Source of the DNA: a virus | Direction: 5' to 3' (one strand) | Length of the DNA stretch: 29,518 nucleotides | IMG/VR virus record: IMGVR_UViG_3300037245_001900 | Span: 1 to 29,518 of that record | Part shown: positions 24,157 through 29,518 of the stretch, piece by piece | Numbering within the stretch: position 1 is the first letter of the stretch | How the letters are laid out: each line of letters begins with the position of its first letter | Notes under the pieces: model-generated | Database searches by the model: none | What the model saw: only the letters and a program-made list of their open reading frames with translations | What the model was told of the DNA's origin: nothing | Translations under genes and position numbers: made by a program

Positions 24157-24504
24157 ATGGCTGAAGAACCGATTTTCCCGTACAACGTCCGCGAGGTGAC
24201 TGTTGCCTTTGGCGGATCGAACCCAGCGACTATCGATATCGGTGGTGGCACGATCATTGGTGTCGAGGCCGAAAACGGAAGCGCCTCCACTGCTTTGGCT
24301 GTCGCCAAGTACAGCGATTTTACGGGAGGATACGTCGCGCTGAGTGACGGTACGGATGACCGAACTCTGACGATCCTCGCCGACAAAATCGTGACGCTGA
24401 CCAACGTGACACCGTTCGTCGGTCTCGGGAGGATTCAGCTCACGCAGGACACTCCAGAGGCGAAATCCGTCGTTCTGCATGTTGCCGACGTTGCCGGCGC
24501 CTAG
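24157..24504 (+). CDS. Small beta-rich structural protein, unknown
   Basis: The 115-residue product follows the endolysin with a strong AAGGAGAAG before ATG 24157. It is made of short strands ('YNVREVTVAFGGS', 'ATIDIGGGTIIGVEAENG', 'DGTDDRTLTILADKIVTLT', 'AKSVVLHVADVAGA') and has no charged tail, Cys or membrane segment. The size and composition match small decoration or fibre-accessory proteins and it directly precedes the large fibre gene, so a virion role is likely. I do not recognise a family. Confidence 0.55.
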   Translation: MAEEPIFPYNVREVTVAFGGSNPATIDIGGGTIIGVEAENGSASTALAVAKYSDFTGGYVALSDGTDDRTLTILADKIVTLTNVTPFVGLGRIQLTQDTPEAKSVVLHVADVAGA

Positions 24505-24543
24505 GCGGCCTCGGATCTCTGATATCCTCAACTGGAGGCTTGT

Positions 24544-26085
24544 ATGAGCATATCATCCGCAAAACGGCTTTTACTTCTCAGTGGTGAAACGCCGCTCGTC
24601 TACCTCCTCCGTGACCTATTCACCACTCCAGACGCCGCCCCGATCACATCGCCAAGAACGTGCGAGCCTGGGCCTGGGTTGATGAAGATCACAGATACTG
24701 GTGACAAATTTTCTATCAGCGGGGGGAATCTTGTTGGCGCGGAGGGCGCGGCATGGGGCGACCCGGGGCATTGGCTTGGGAGAGACAATGCCGGTTCTCC
24801 CGCAACGCACACTCTATTGCCTGGATATGTAGCGTTTATTGCCTTTACTCCGTCTGCAACAAACAAGCTCGCCAGGTTTGGGTTTGATAATACTGACGAA
24901 GGGAATTTGCCGGCCCCTTATTTTTTGATTAACGCCGCCGAACTTCATGTTAACCAACTTGATGCCACATCCCCGCAGGTTGGGATAATCACGACTTCGC
25001 AAACGAAGTTGCTGATGATTCAGAGATCGGAGGCGGCGGGTAACCACTTTGTTCAAGATGGTAAGTTGGTGTGGGTGAATGTTGGTCCTACTCTTGCGGC
25101 TGGGTATGTAGCATTTACCCCATATAATCAGACATTTGCAGAGGCAGAAACTGCTCTCCTCTCCCTCCCAGCCAACGGCTACGACGCATGGGATGCTGAC
25201 TTTTCTACTGTGACGGATAGTGAGAGTGCTCCTGCTAATGCAACTGCATTTGACTGTCCTGTGGATTTTCACATACGGATTGTGGCTACACATGAAACCG
25301 GGAAGTACATAAATACTTACACACGGTTTACAGATGCTACCCATTACGGGTTAAGGATTGAATTTCAGACAGATGATGATTTTGTATTGAATTATCGTGC
25401 CGGTGGTTCCGCCCAAGCGCTCCACAGAAGCGCAGGCTTTTTTACAGATGGAGTTGAGTATCAAATTGATGTTGTTGTAAAGGGCACAGTCTGTAAGGCA
25501 TACATTGACAACGTTCTGATAACAACCGAGACTCTTGTAAATGAGTTAACGACTGCGAGCGCGAGAGTTGATCACACTCTAGCCTCAAACGACATCGTCT
25601 TGTCCACACATCCGCTTCCAGCGTTAGGCATTGCGACAGATCGGATTTTGGCACCGCAGGATGAAGACACATGGTCTCATACGGCTGATTTTCTGATGTA
25701 TTTCAGGAATTTTGAAAACGCTGGCGTGAAATCTGTGTTTGAGTATTCTATTGAAACACCGGGGGCCTCGAATGCCGCCGGGTACAGAATTAGATTTGAT
25801 ACCGCTGGAGAGGTGGACGTTTTCAGAATTGATGCTGGGCCAGCGTACACCAATATAGGAAGCGCTGGAGGTGGTACGTTGTCTACAGGTGATGACGTAG
25901 CGGTGATCAAAGTTGGGTCATCTCAAAAGGTGTTTGTTAATGGAACGGAAGTTCTTGATATAACTGATGCTAATTACTCTGGAACAGTAGGAGAATTTGC
26001 AGAAAAGAATGCCGGTGGCGGACTTGACTCCATTGAAATCTACCCCAGCGACGTAAGCGCATTACTACCGATTCAGATGGTCTAG
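24544..26085 (+). CDS. Tail fibre / adhesin with concanavalin-like repeats
   Basis: The 513-residue product has a start typical of virion-attached fibres (LLLLSGETPLVYLLRDLFTT, then 'SPRTCEPGPGLMKITDTGD', which I associate with phage beta-sandwich modules). Three jelly-roll units can be drawn: residues 30-205, 215-345 ('THYGLRIEFQTDDDFVLNYR', 'CKAYIDNVLITTET') and 375-510 ('AGYRIRFDTAGEVDVFRID', 'SQKVFVNGTEVLDIT'). Each has a 'VFVNGTEVL'-like strand, so they may be related copies. The coding DNA is clearly more AT-rich than its neighbours, which suggests recent acquisition, as is common for host-range genes. GGAGG precedes its ATG. Confidence 0.65.
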   Translation: MSISSAKRLLLLSGETPLVYLLRDLFTTPDAAPITSPRTCEPGPGLMKITDTGDKFSISGGNLVGAEGAAWGDPGHWLGRDNAGSPATHTLLPGYVAFIAFTPSATNKLARFGFDNTDEGNLPAPYFLINAAELHVNQLDATSPQVGIITTSQTKLLMIQRSEAAGNHFVQDGKLVWVNVGPTLAAGYVAFTPYNQTFAEAETALLSLPANGYDAWDADFSTVTDSESAPANATAFDCPVDFHIRIVATHETGKYINTYTRFTDATHYGLRIEFQTDDDFVLNYRAGGSAQALHRSAGFFTDGVEYQIDVVVKGTVCKAYIDNVLITTETLVNELTTASARVDHTLASNDIVLSTHPLPALGIATDRILAPQDEDTWSHTADFLMYFRNFENAGVKSVFEYSIETPGASNAAGYRIRFDTAGEVDVFRIDAGPAYTNIGSAGGGTLSTGDDVAVIKVGSSQKVFVNGTEVLDITDANYSGTVGEFAEKNAGGGLDSIEIYPSDVSALLPIQMV

Positions 26086-26093
26086 GAGATAGC

Positions 26094-26315
26094 ATGGAAT
26101 ACGTCATAATGGTGTTGGCGATCATCGGCGCACTGAGAATTGTGGAATTGATTATCGCAATTCTCAAATACTTGATTTGGAATTTCATCTATCCCAAAAA
26201 GAAAGCCTTATGGAACGAAGCTGATAAGAAAGAATGGGAAGAGGCATCAGTTTTTGGTCTACTGAAAAGCTACATGGGGGCATATTGGCAGGATACGGAA
26301 AATGGAAGCCGGTAG
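26094..26315 (+). CDS. Small membrane protein
   Basis: The 73-residue product has an N-terminal hydrophobic segment at residues 3-30 (VIMVLAIIGALRIVELIIAI and on) and a charged C-terminal half (KKKALWNEADKKEWEEAS). TAGGAGAT precedes ATG 26094. Its end overlaps the HNH gene whichever start that gene uses. It may be a holin-like or accessory membrane protein, but no family is recognised. The AT-rich character continues from the fibre gene. Confidence 0.5.
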   Translation: MEYVIMVLAIIGALRIVELIIAILKYLIWNFIYPKKKALWNEADKKEWEEASVFGLLKSYMGAYWQDTENGSR

Positions 26316-26842
26316 CCGGGTACGAAGGCTATTACGAGGTGAGCGATTGTGGTCTGGTGCGAAGTGTGTCACGCGACATCAAACAGATGAATAACGGAAC
26401 ACTGTGTATCCATCGCTACAAGGGTAGGGTTTTGAAGCCGAGTCCCGGCAAATATGGTCATCTCCGGGTTACTCTCCAGCGGTGCGGTGAATCAGAAGTT
26501 CTTCTTGTCCACAGGCTTGTTCTTGAGACCTTCGCCGGGGATTGTCCGGCCGGGATGGAGTGTTGCCATCGGAACGGTCACCCGGGAGATAATCGGTTGT
26601 CAAATCTGCGATGGGACACGCACAAGGAGAACCACGCGGACTCTATCCGAAATGACACCCAGCCTCGCGGCGGGGCCAATGGAAGGGCATTGCTTGATGA
26701 ATGGGGCGTTGGTTGGATTAGACGCTTTCTCAAGTCTAGGTTTGCCACACCACAGTATCTTGCGGATGTCTTTGGGGTGAGTAGGCCAACAATTTATGCG
26801 ATTAAACAAGGGCGGAACTGGGATTGGTTAGAGGTGGCATAA
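26234..26842 (+). CDS. HNH homing-type endonuclease (NUMOD4 + HNH)
   Basis: The product resembles free-standing phage HNH endonucleases, which cut DNA and spread their own gene. From about residue 24 it has a NUMOD4-type DNA-binding start ('KPVAGYEGYYEVSDCGLVRS'), followed by the HNH core ('LLVHRLVLETFAG', 'GMECCHRNGHPGDNRLSNLR', 'DTHKENHAD') and a C-terminal helix-turn-helix ('PQYLADVFGVSRPTIYAIKQG'). The range uses the outermost ATG 26234 (202 residues). TTG 26285 with GGGGG just upstream gives a 185-residue protein that begins nearer to NUMOD4, and seems more likely biologically. The first 17 residues of the longer form have no family likeness and lie inside the membrane-protein gene. The insertion sits within the AT-richer segment. 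Confidence 0.88.
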   Translation: MGRGISFWSTEKLHGGILAGYGKWKPVAGYEGYYEVSDCGLVRSVSRDIKQMNNGTLCIHRYKGRVLKPSPGKYGHLRVTLQRCGESEVLLVHRLVLETFAGDCPAGMECCHRNGHPGDNRLSNLRWDTHKENHADSIRNDTQPRGGANGRALLDEWGVGWIRRFLKSRFATPQYLADVFGVSRPTIYAIKQGRNWDWLEVA

Positions 26843-27423
26843 TGAGTGGTTATGGACGTTTCAGGGCTGCTGTGATTTCTCGCGCCGAGTACGATTCTGA
26901 AGGTGTTGGCTACAGTACGGTCATGGACGATTTCCCGATGGTGCTCGGAGCGCTGGCGGTCTTCGATCAAATTGACATTCTGATGAAGCCGTGGGGAAGA
27001 GATCCGGTAACCAAGCTGCCTCTGTTCATCAACGAGATGGCGGTGAATCGTTGGACCGGGCAGATCACAACTCACGGGATCAACTCGTCCTCGGCCTACG
27101 CAACGCCAACCAAGGACAGCCACCCGCCGGCGTGCGTTACGATTGTCCAGGTGACGAATGCTGCGGTGTTGCTGGACATCGACAACCACGCGAAGCATTT
27201 CGTGTTGGGCGTCGAGGGTCCGGACCTCAACGGCGACGATCTCCCGGCCGGCCTGTTGCCTTACGAGTTCGACACGTCGATCCCATCGGCTCGCTGGGAT
27301 GAGCTTCGTGACGGCATGGTCACGCTTGGGATCAACGCAACGGCTATCGATAGCTGGCGCACCAACTACCCGGCGGCGACTCCGCGAGACTTCGCCAAGA
27401 AGTTCAAGACGCTCATCAACTGA
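26842..27423 (+). CDS. Unknown phage protein
   Basis: The 193-residue product starts by TAATG overlap with the HNH gene; an ATG upstream in frame at 26824 lies within it and is less likely. It is a soluble, GC-rich-coded protein with 'GYSTVMDDFPMVLGALAVFDQ' (split) near the N terminus, 'FVLGVEGPDLNGDDLPAGLLP' (split) in the middle and a helical, basic C terminus (ATPRDFAKKFKTLIN). No signal peptide, membrane segment or catalytic motif is visible. It forms a pair with the next gene. I do not recognise the family. Confidence 0.55.
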   Translation: MSGYGRFRAAVISRAEYDSEGVGYSTVMDDFPMVLGALAVFDQIDILMKPWGRDPVTKLPLFINEMAVNRWTGQITTHGINSSSAYATPTKDSHPPACVTIVQVTNAAVLLDIDNHAKHFVLGVEGPDLNGDDLPAGLLPYEFDTSIPSARWDELRDGMVTLGINATAIDSWRTNYPAATPRDFAKKFKTLIN

Positions 27424-27432
27424 GGGGGGAAC

Positions 27433-27723
27433 ATGGCAAATAAAAGAATCCTTATGCAGTTCGAGATGGAGATCGACGAAACCGACCTCGACAAGCTGCT
27501 GCCGAAGGTGATCACCGAGGACGGCATCGACCCGTATGCTTCAATCCTTGGGCCGCTGGGTGATGGCATTATCGGCATCGTGAGATCGGCGGCGCCCATT
27601 TTCAGTTTCGGTCCATTCTGTGTGCTGGACATGGACGAGAATGCCGAGAAGTTGAAAGAGATGGGATACCTGGCTGAGGGCATAGCCTTCGTCGGGCTTG
27701 AGGATCAAAGATTCACGACCTAG
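27433..27723 (+). CDS. Small unknown phage protein
   Basis: The 96-residue product has a strong GAGGGGGG before ATG 27433, nine bases after the previous gene. It is acidic with a hydrophobic centre ('SILGPLGDGIIGIVRSAAPI') and ends 'AFVGLEDQRFTT'. The centre is too polar at its ends for a confident membrane segment. It lies between an unknown gene and the holin candidate. Family not recognised. Confidence 0.5.
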   Translation: MANKRILMQFEMEIDETDLDKLLPKVITEDGIDPYASILGPLGDGIIGIVRSAAPIFSFGPFCVLDMDENAEKLKEMGYLAEGIAFVGLEDQRFTT

Positions 27724-27772
27724 AGGCGCAACACCGAGCGCTCGACACCGCTTCTATCAATTAGGGGAACCC

Positions 27773-28018
27773 ATGAGCAACGGAACGGACAACAAGTATC
27801 GTTCTCGGAAATGGATCATTGCCGTGGCGTCGTTCGTCGTCGTCACGCTCTTTGCTGGCTTCGGAATTTTGGTTCTCGCCAAGGACGCCGGCGACGTCGC
27901 CTTGATCATCGGGGCGTGGGCCGCGTCGGACATGACGATCCTCGGAATCTATAACGTGACGAATGTCATGCAGAACAGAAACGGAGGACGTGTTGTTGAG
28001 GGGGTCGCGGGTAGCTGA
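27773..28018 (+). CDS. Holin candidate (two membrane segments)
   Basis: The 81-residue product has a short charged start (SNGTDNKYRSRK) and two hydrophobic segments at about residues 14-36 ('WIIAVASFVVVTLFAGFGIL') and 42-60 ('DVALIIGAWAASDMTILGI'), ending in a polar tail. That layout and size fit small phage holins, which open the inner membrane and let the endolysin out. ATG 27773 is used because AGGGGAA precedes it; a longer in-frame form from 27698 overlaps the gene before. It heads the lysis block that holds both spanins. Which of several small membrane proteins here is the true holin is not certain. Confidence 0.6.
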   Translation: MSNGTDNKYRSRKWIIAVASFVVVTLFAGFGILVLAKDAGDVALIIGAWAASDMTILGIYNVTNVMQNRNGGRVVEGVAGS

Positions 28019-28026
28019 CTGCTGCC

Positions 28027-28125
28027 ATGGACAATTTGATTTACGCGATCGGGTGGGGCCTGATCGTCGTTCTTCTTTTTCTGGACATCCTGTTCGGCAG
28101 GAACCGGGACGGGAGGCGCCGGTAA
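28027..28125 (+). CDS. 32-residue membrane peptide
   Basis: A short frame from ATG 28027 encodes 32 residues: a brief start (MDNLIYA), one hydrophobic segment ('IGWGLIVVLLFLDILF') and an Arg-rich end ('GRNRDGRRR'). It lies 8 bases after the holin candidate and before the i-spanin. A hydrophobic helix closed by a basic tail is typical of small phage lysis peptides, so it may be an antiholin or second holin. There is no strong Shine-Dalgarno, so coupling to the gene before is likely. Confidence 0.4.
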   Translation: MDNLIYAIGWGLIVVLLFLDILFGRNRDGRRR

Positions 28126-28160
28126 CACCTCGCACCTGCGGAGGCTGTTGCAAATGAAAG

Positions 28161-28679
28161 GTGGGAAAAGTGGCGATACAGATGATGCTTTTGAAGGGTC
28201 TGATCAGTGGGACGTGGGCGTTCTTGAAGAAGGCGTGGCCCATTCTTCTCTTGATTGCCGTGTTCGCCGTTGGCTTGTACATCGGCTATGGTCGTGGGCA
28301 AGCCGCATCGGCGCTCGAGACTGGAAAGCTCAAGGGGAGGGTCGCGGAACTCGAGGGGGAGAATGACGGGCTGCAAACATCCTGTCAGACGAAGATTGAA
28401 AAGGCTGAGACCGACCGTGATGAGGCGGTCAGGAAGGCAAACGCATGGTCGGCAAAGGTAGAGGAACAGTCAGCAGCATTCAGGACTCTCGAGGCGCAGC
28501 GCCTTCATTCGCTCTCCGTACTCCGGACTCGATTGACTACAGAGTCGCAAGAGGCGGGCCGGCTGCGATCAGTAGCGGCCGATCTAGAGCTGATGCTTTC
28601 GCTCCAAGATCCTCGATCACTGGAGGAGTCAGTGGAGATTGTAGTTTCGAAGCTACAGGAGATACGGGGTCCGTCCTGA
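28161..28679 (+). CDS. i-spanin (Rz-like)
   Basis: The 172-residue product is a candidate inner-membrane spanin subunit. It has an uncleaved N-terminal membrane anchor at about residues 25-44 (WPILLLIAVFAVGLYIGYG) and then a long periplasmic coiled coil (about 50-125; 'KLKGRVAELEGENDGLQTS', 'KAETDRDEAVRKANAW'). Such proteins join an outer-membrane lipoprotein and fuse the two membranes in the last step of lysis. The start may be GTG 28161 or GTG 28170; the latter has AGGTGGG at a better distance. The lipoprotein partner is the gene at 28821. It overlaps a zinc-ribbon frame by CTGA. Confidence 0.7.
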   Translation: MGKVAIQMMLLKGLISGTWAFLKKAWPILLLIAVFAVGLYIGYGRGQAASALETGKLKGRVAELEGENDGLQTSCQTKIEKAETDRDEAVRKANAWSAKVEEQSAAFRTLEAQRLHSLSVLRTRLTTESQEAGRLRSVAADLELMLSLQDPRSLEESVEIVVSKLQEIRGPS

Positions 28680-28819
28680 CTACCTGGGCATGTCGATGCC
28701 GGGGTTGTGGTTGTGGGTTCGAGATGACATCTATTGGGAGCTTCGGGCCGGCGCGCTGTCCTCAGTGTTCAGGCTCGGGCGTTTCGAGGTACGTTCTCCG
28801 GAGAAAGTTTGGGGCATAA
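28676..28819 (+). CDS. Zinc-ribbon mini-protein, CTG start proposed
   Basis: A 47-residue frame begins with CTG 28676, overlapping the i-spanin TGA stop exactly as ATGA overlaps do elsewhere in this genome, and ends at TAA one base before the o-spanin ATG. Six Cys (C6, C8, C11, C13, C28, C31) in 'ACRCRGCGCGFEM' and 'RCPQCSGSGVSRY' form a clear zinc-ribbon pattern. The only standard start in this frame is ATG 28445, far inside the i-spanin gene; that 124-residue form has a low-complexity first part and is less likely. A different 44-residue frame (28690-28824) ending by ATGA overlap with the o-spanin is the main competitor. No function is known. Confidence 0.45.
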   Translation: MTTWACRCRGCGCGFEMTSIGSFGPARCPQCSGSGVSRYVLRRKFGA

Positions 28820-28820
28820 A

Positions 28821-29186
28821 ATGAAACGTGGTGAACCGTTGTCGTGGGCCGCGCTGTTATTGGCGGTCCCGTTGCTCATGTGGGTGATCGGCTGTGCGAG
28901 CTCCGCACCGCCGTCGAGAACGCTGACCTCGACAGAGGCGCCGCCGACTCATGCGCCTGACGACGAGGTTGTAGGCGTGTGGTCGCCGCTGGATCCCGTA
29001 GAGATCCCGCTCGAGCCCGTTTACCTGTCGCCGTCGTGGACGAAGGAACAAGTCCTCGCCGCCCTCGGCCAGTTCCTCCTTGTGGAAACCCGCGACCTTG
29101 TTGTCTGCACCGAGAGTAACGCCGTGCTCCGACACATCCTCGAGTCGTTGAACGCGGCCCTTGCTGCGCGACTCGAACCAGAATAA
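28821..29186 (+). CDS. o-spanin candidate (lipoprotein)
   Basis: The 121-residue product has a lipoprotein signal: Lys and Arg at the start, a hydrophobic stretch ('WAALLLAVPLLMWV') and a lipobox VIGC with C25 as the lipid-bearing residue, followed by 'ASSAPPSRTLTSTEAPPTHAP', a Pro/Ser/Thr-rich stalk (split). The rest has a small helical end ('EQVLAALGQFLLVE', 'AVLRHILESLNAALAARLE'). Lipoproteins after an i-spanin are typical outer-membrane spanin subunits, so it should pair with the gene at 28161; this is longer than classic Rz1. ATG 28821 is chosen, not the upstream in-frame ATG at 28734, because the lipoprotein signal starts there. Sorting beyond C25 is uncertain. Confidence 0.7.
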   Translation: MKRGEPLSWAALLLAVPLLMWVIGCASSAPPSRTLTSTEAPPTHAPDDEVVGVWSPLDPVEIPLEPVYLSPSWTKEQVLAALGQFLLVETRDLVVCTESNAVLRHILESLNAALAARLEPE

Positions 29187-29217
29187 AACAGCGGGCCCTC
29201 GTCACGATCCATTCCTT

Positions 29218-29409
29218 CTACTCTAACTGTTCGAGTCCGTGAATAATCGCCTCCCGCACAAACTTGCTGCGGGTGACGCCGTTCTTCTCGGCCGCGGCCG
29301 TGAGCCGTTCATGCAAAGAAGAAGAAAGCCGCACCACGAGGGTGCGGCTCCTGGGTTCTGGTTTGAGTCGGGAGGTGAACCCCGATGGCTGCTTACGCTT
29401 CGGCACCAT
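29218..29409 (-). CDS. Ribbon-helix-helix (CopG-like) regulator
   Basis: The 63-residue minus-strand product has a basic first part (MVPKRKQPSGFTSRLKPEP) and then a complete ribbon-helix-helix at residues 22-63: the DNA-binding strand 'RTLVVRLSSSLHERLTAAAE' and second helix 'TRSKFVREAIIHGLEQL'. Such small dimers bind DNA operators as repressors, antitoxins or partition proteins. It is the first minus-strand gene after the convergent o-spanin and its start overlaps the end of another minus-strand gene by 17 bases, which suggests a separate short operon. Confidence 0.78.
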   Translation of the reverse strand: MVPKRKQPSGFTSRLKPEPRSRTLVVRLSSSLHERLTAAAEKNGVTRSKFVREAIIHGLEQLE

Positions 29410-29518
29410 AGGTCCGGATCCTTTCTACCGGATCCGATGTCTCGATCGCCTGTATGAACTGGAACACGCGGTCGGAGAAACCGCCGATCATCAGGACCTG
29501 ACGACGATCCGGGTCGAA
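29393..29518 (-). CDS. C-terminal end of a minus-strand gene (partial)
   Basis: The minus strand has an open frame from the right edge to a TAA at 29393-29395, giving the last 41 residues of a product ending 'RVFQFIQAIETSDPVERIRTYG' split near its end (final residues YGAEA). It overlaps the start of the ribbon-helix-helix gene by 17 bases, an arrangement typical of a cotranscribed pair. The start and most of the protein lie beyond the window, so its identity cannot be judged; it may be a partner of the regulator. Confidence 0.5.
   Translation of the reverse strand, partial: FDPDRRQVLMIGGFSDRVFQFIQAIETSDPVERIRTYGAEA

Noticed and set aside
28445-28675. Long N-terminal extension of the zinc-ribbon frame (ATG 28445)
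   Set aside because: This part lies inside the i-spanin coiled-coil coding region and is low-complexity, Ser/Arg/Gly-rich; the shorter CTG start fits the gene junction better.
29187-29217. Bidirectional terminator between the converging o-spanin and regulator genes
   Set aside because: The 31-base gap has only a short GGGCCC palindrome and no adequate stem with T-run on either strand.
1-29518. Avoidance of GATC sites (as a sign of Dam-type restriction pressure)
   Set aside because: GATC is common throughout, often as CGATCG, so no avoidance is apparent.
1-29518. CRISPR array, tRNA genes, insertion sequences, integrase or attachment site
   Set aside because: No regularly spaced repeats, cloverleaf-like sequence, transposase or integrase frame could be seen; att sites cannot be judged without flanking host DNA.

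Overview
This window is the late (virion and lysis) region of a tailed, double-stranded DNA bacteriophage or prophage. Almost every gene lies on the + strand, packed with 1-4 base overlaps (ATGA, TAATG, TGATG). The order is the one typical of a phage with a long non-contractile tail: small terminase, large terminase, portal, Mu F-like head protein, scaffold, major capsid protein, cement-like protein, connector genes, tail terminator, tail tube, tail chaperones, tape measure, tail tip, fibres and lysis. There is no sheath gene, so a siphovirus morphology is inferred. An i-spanin plus a lipoprotein o-spanin candidate at the end of the lysis block point to a Gram-negative host with an outer membrane. 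Coding DNA is GC-rich by eye, except for an AT-richer stretch around 24.5-26.8 kb. No integrase, repressor, tRNA, replication gene or reverse transcriptase is visible, so phage versus prophage cannot be decided.

Layout: 34-774 is a Mom-like GNAT-type protein, a probable DNA-modification enzyme. 885-5583 holds packaging genes, portal and Mu F-like protein. 5584-5968 is the only long non-coding gap. It carries a promoter-like sequence, a compact three-hairpin segment ending in a terminator-like hairpin, and a block of short repeats before the scaffold gene. 5969-8187 holds scaffold, capsid and cement candidates. 8195-9192 holds two accessory proteins: a DUF115/Maf-like Rossmann protein and a proline-rich protein with a small C-terminal helical domain. 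9196-10956 is the head-tail connector and tail-terminator series. 10968-16161 is tail tube, two chaperone frames arranged for a -1 frameshift, and tape measure. 16166-22939 is the tail tip and associated beta-rich proteins. 22952-24144 is a membrane-anchored coiled-coil protein and a GH108-type endolysin with an inserted EF-hand-like loop. 24157-27723 holds a small virion-like protein, a large fibre, a small membrane protein, an HNH endonuclease and two unknowns. 27773-29186 holds a holin candidate, a 32-residue membrane peptide, the i-spanin, a zinc-ribbon mini-protein apparently starting at CTG, and the o-spanin. The right edge is a minus-strand pair: a ribbon-helix-helix regulator and the end of another gene.

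The genes form a self-contained set: terminase packages DNA through the portal into a scaffold-built shell; connector and terminator proteins join it to a tail whose length is set by the 1056-residue tape measure; tip and fibre proteins bind the host; endolysin, holin candidates and spanins release progeny. The parts most worth a second look are the structured segment at 5.6-5.8 kb, the chaperone frameshift, the CTG-started zinc-ribbon frame between the spanins, the Maf-like protein in the head cassette, the calcium-loop endolysin and the Mom-like gene.
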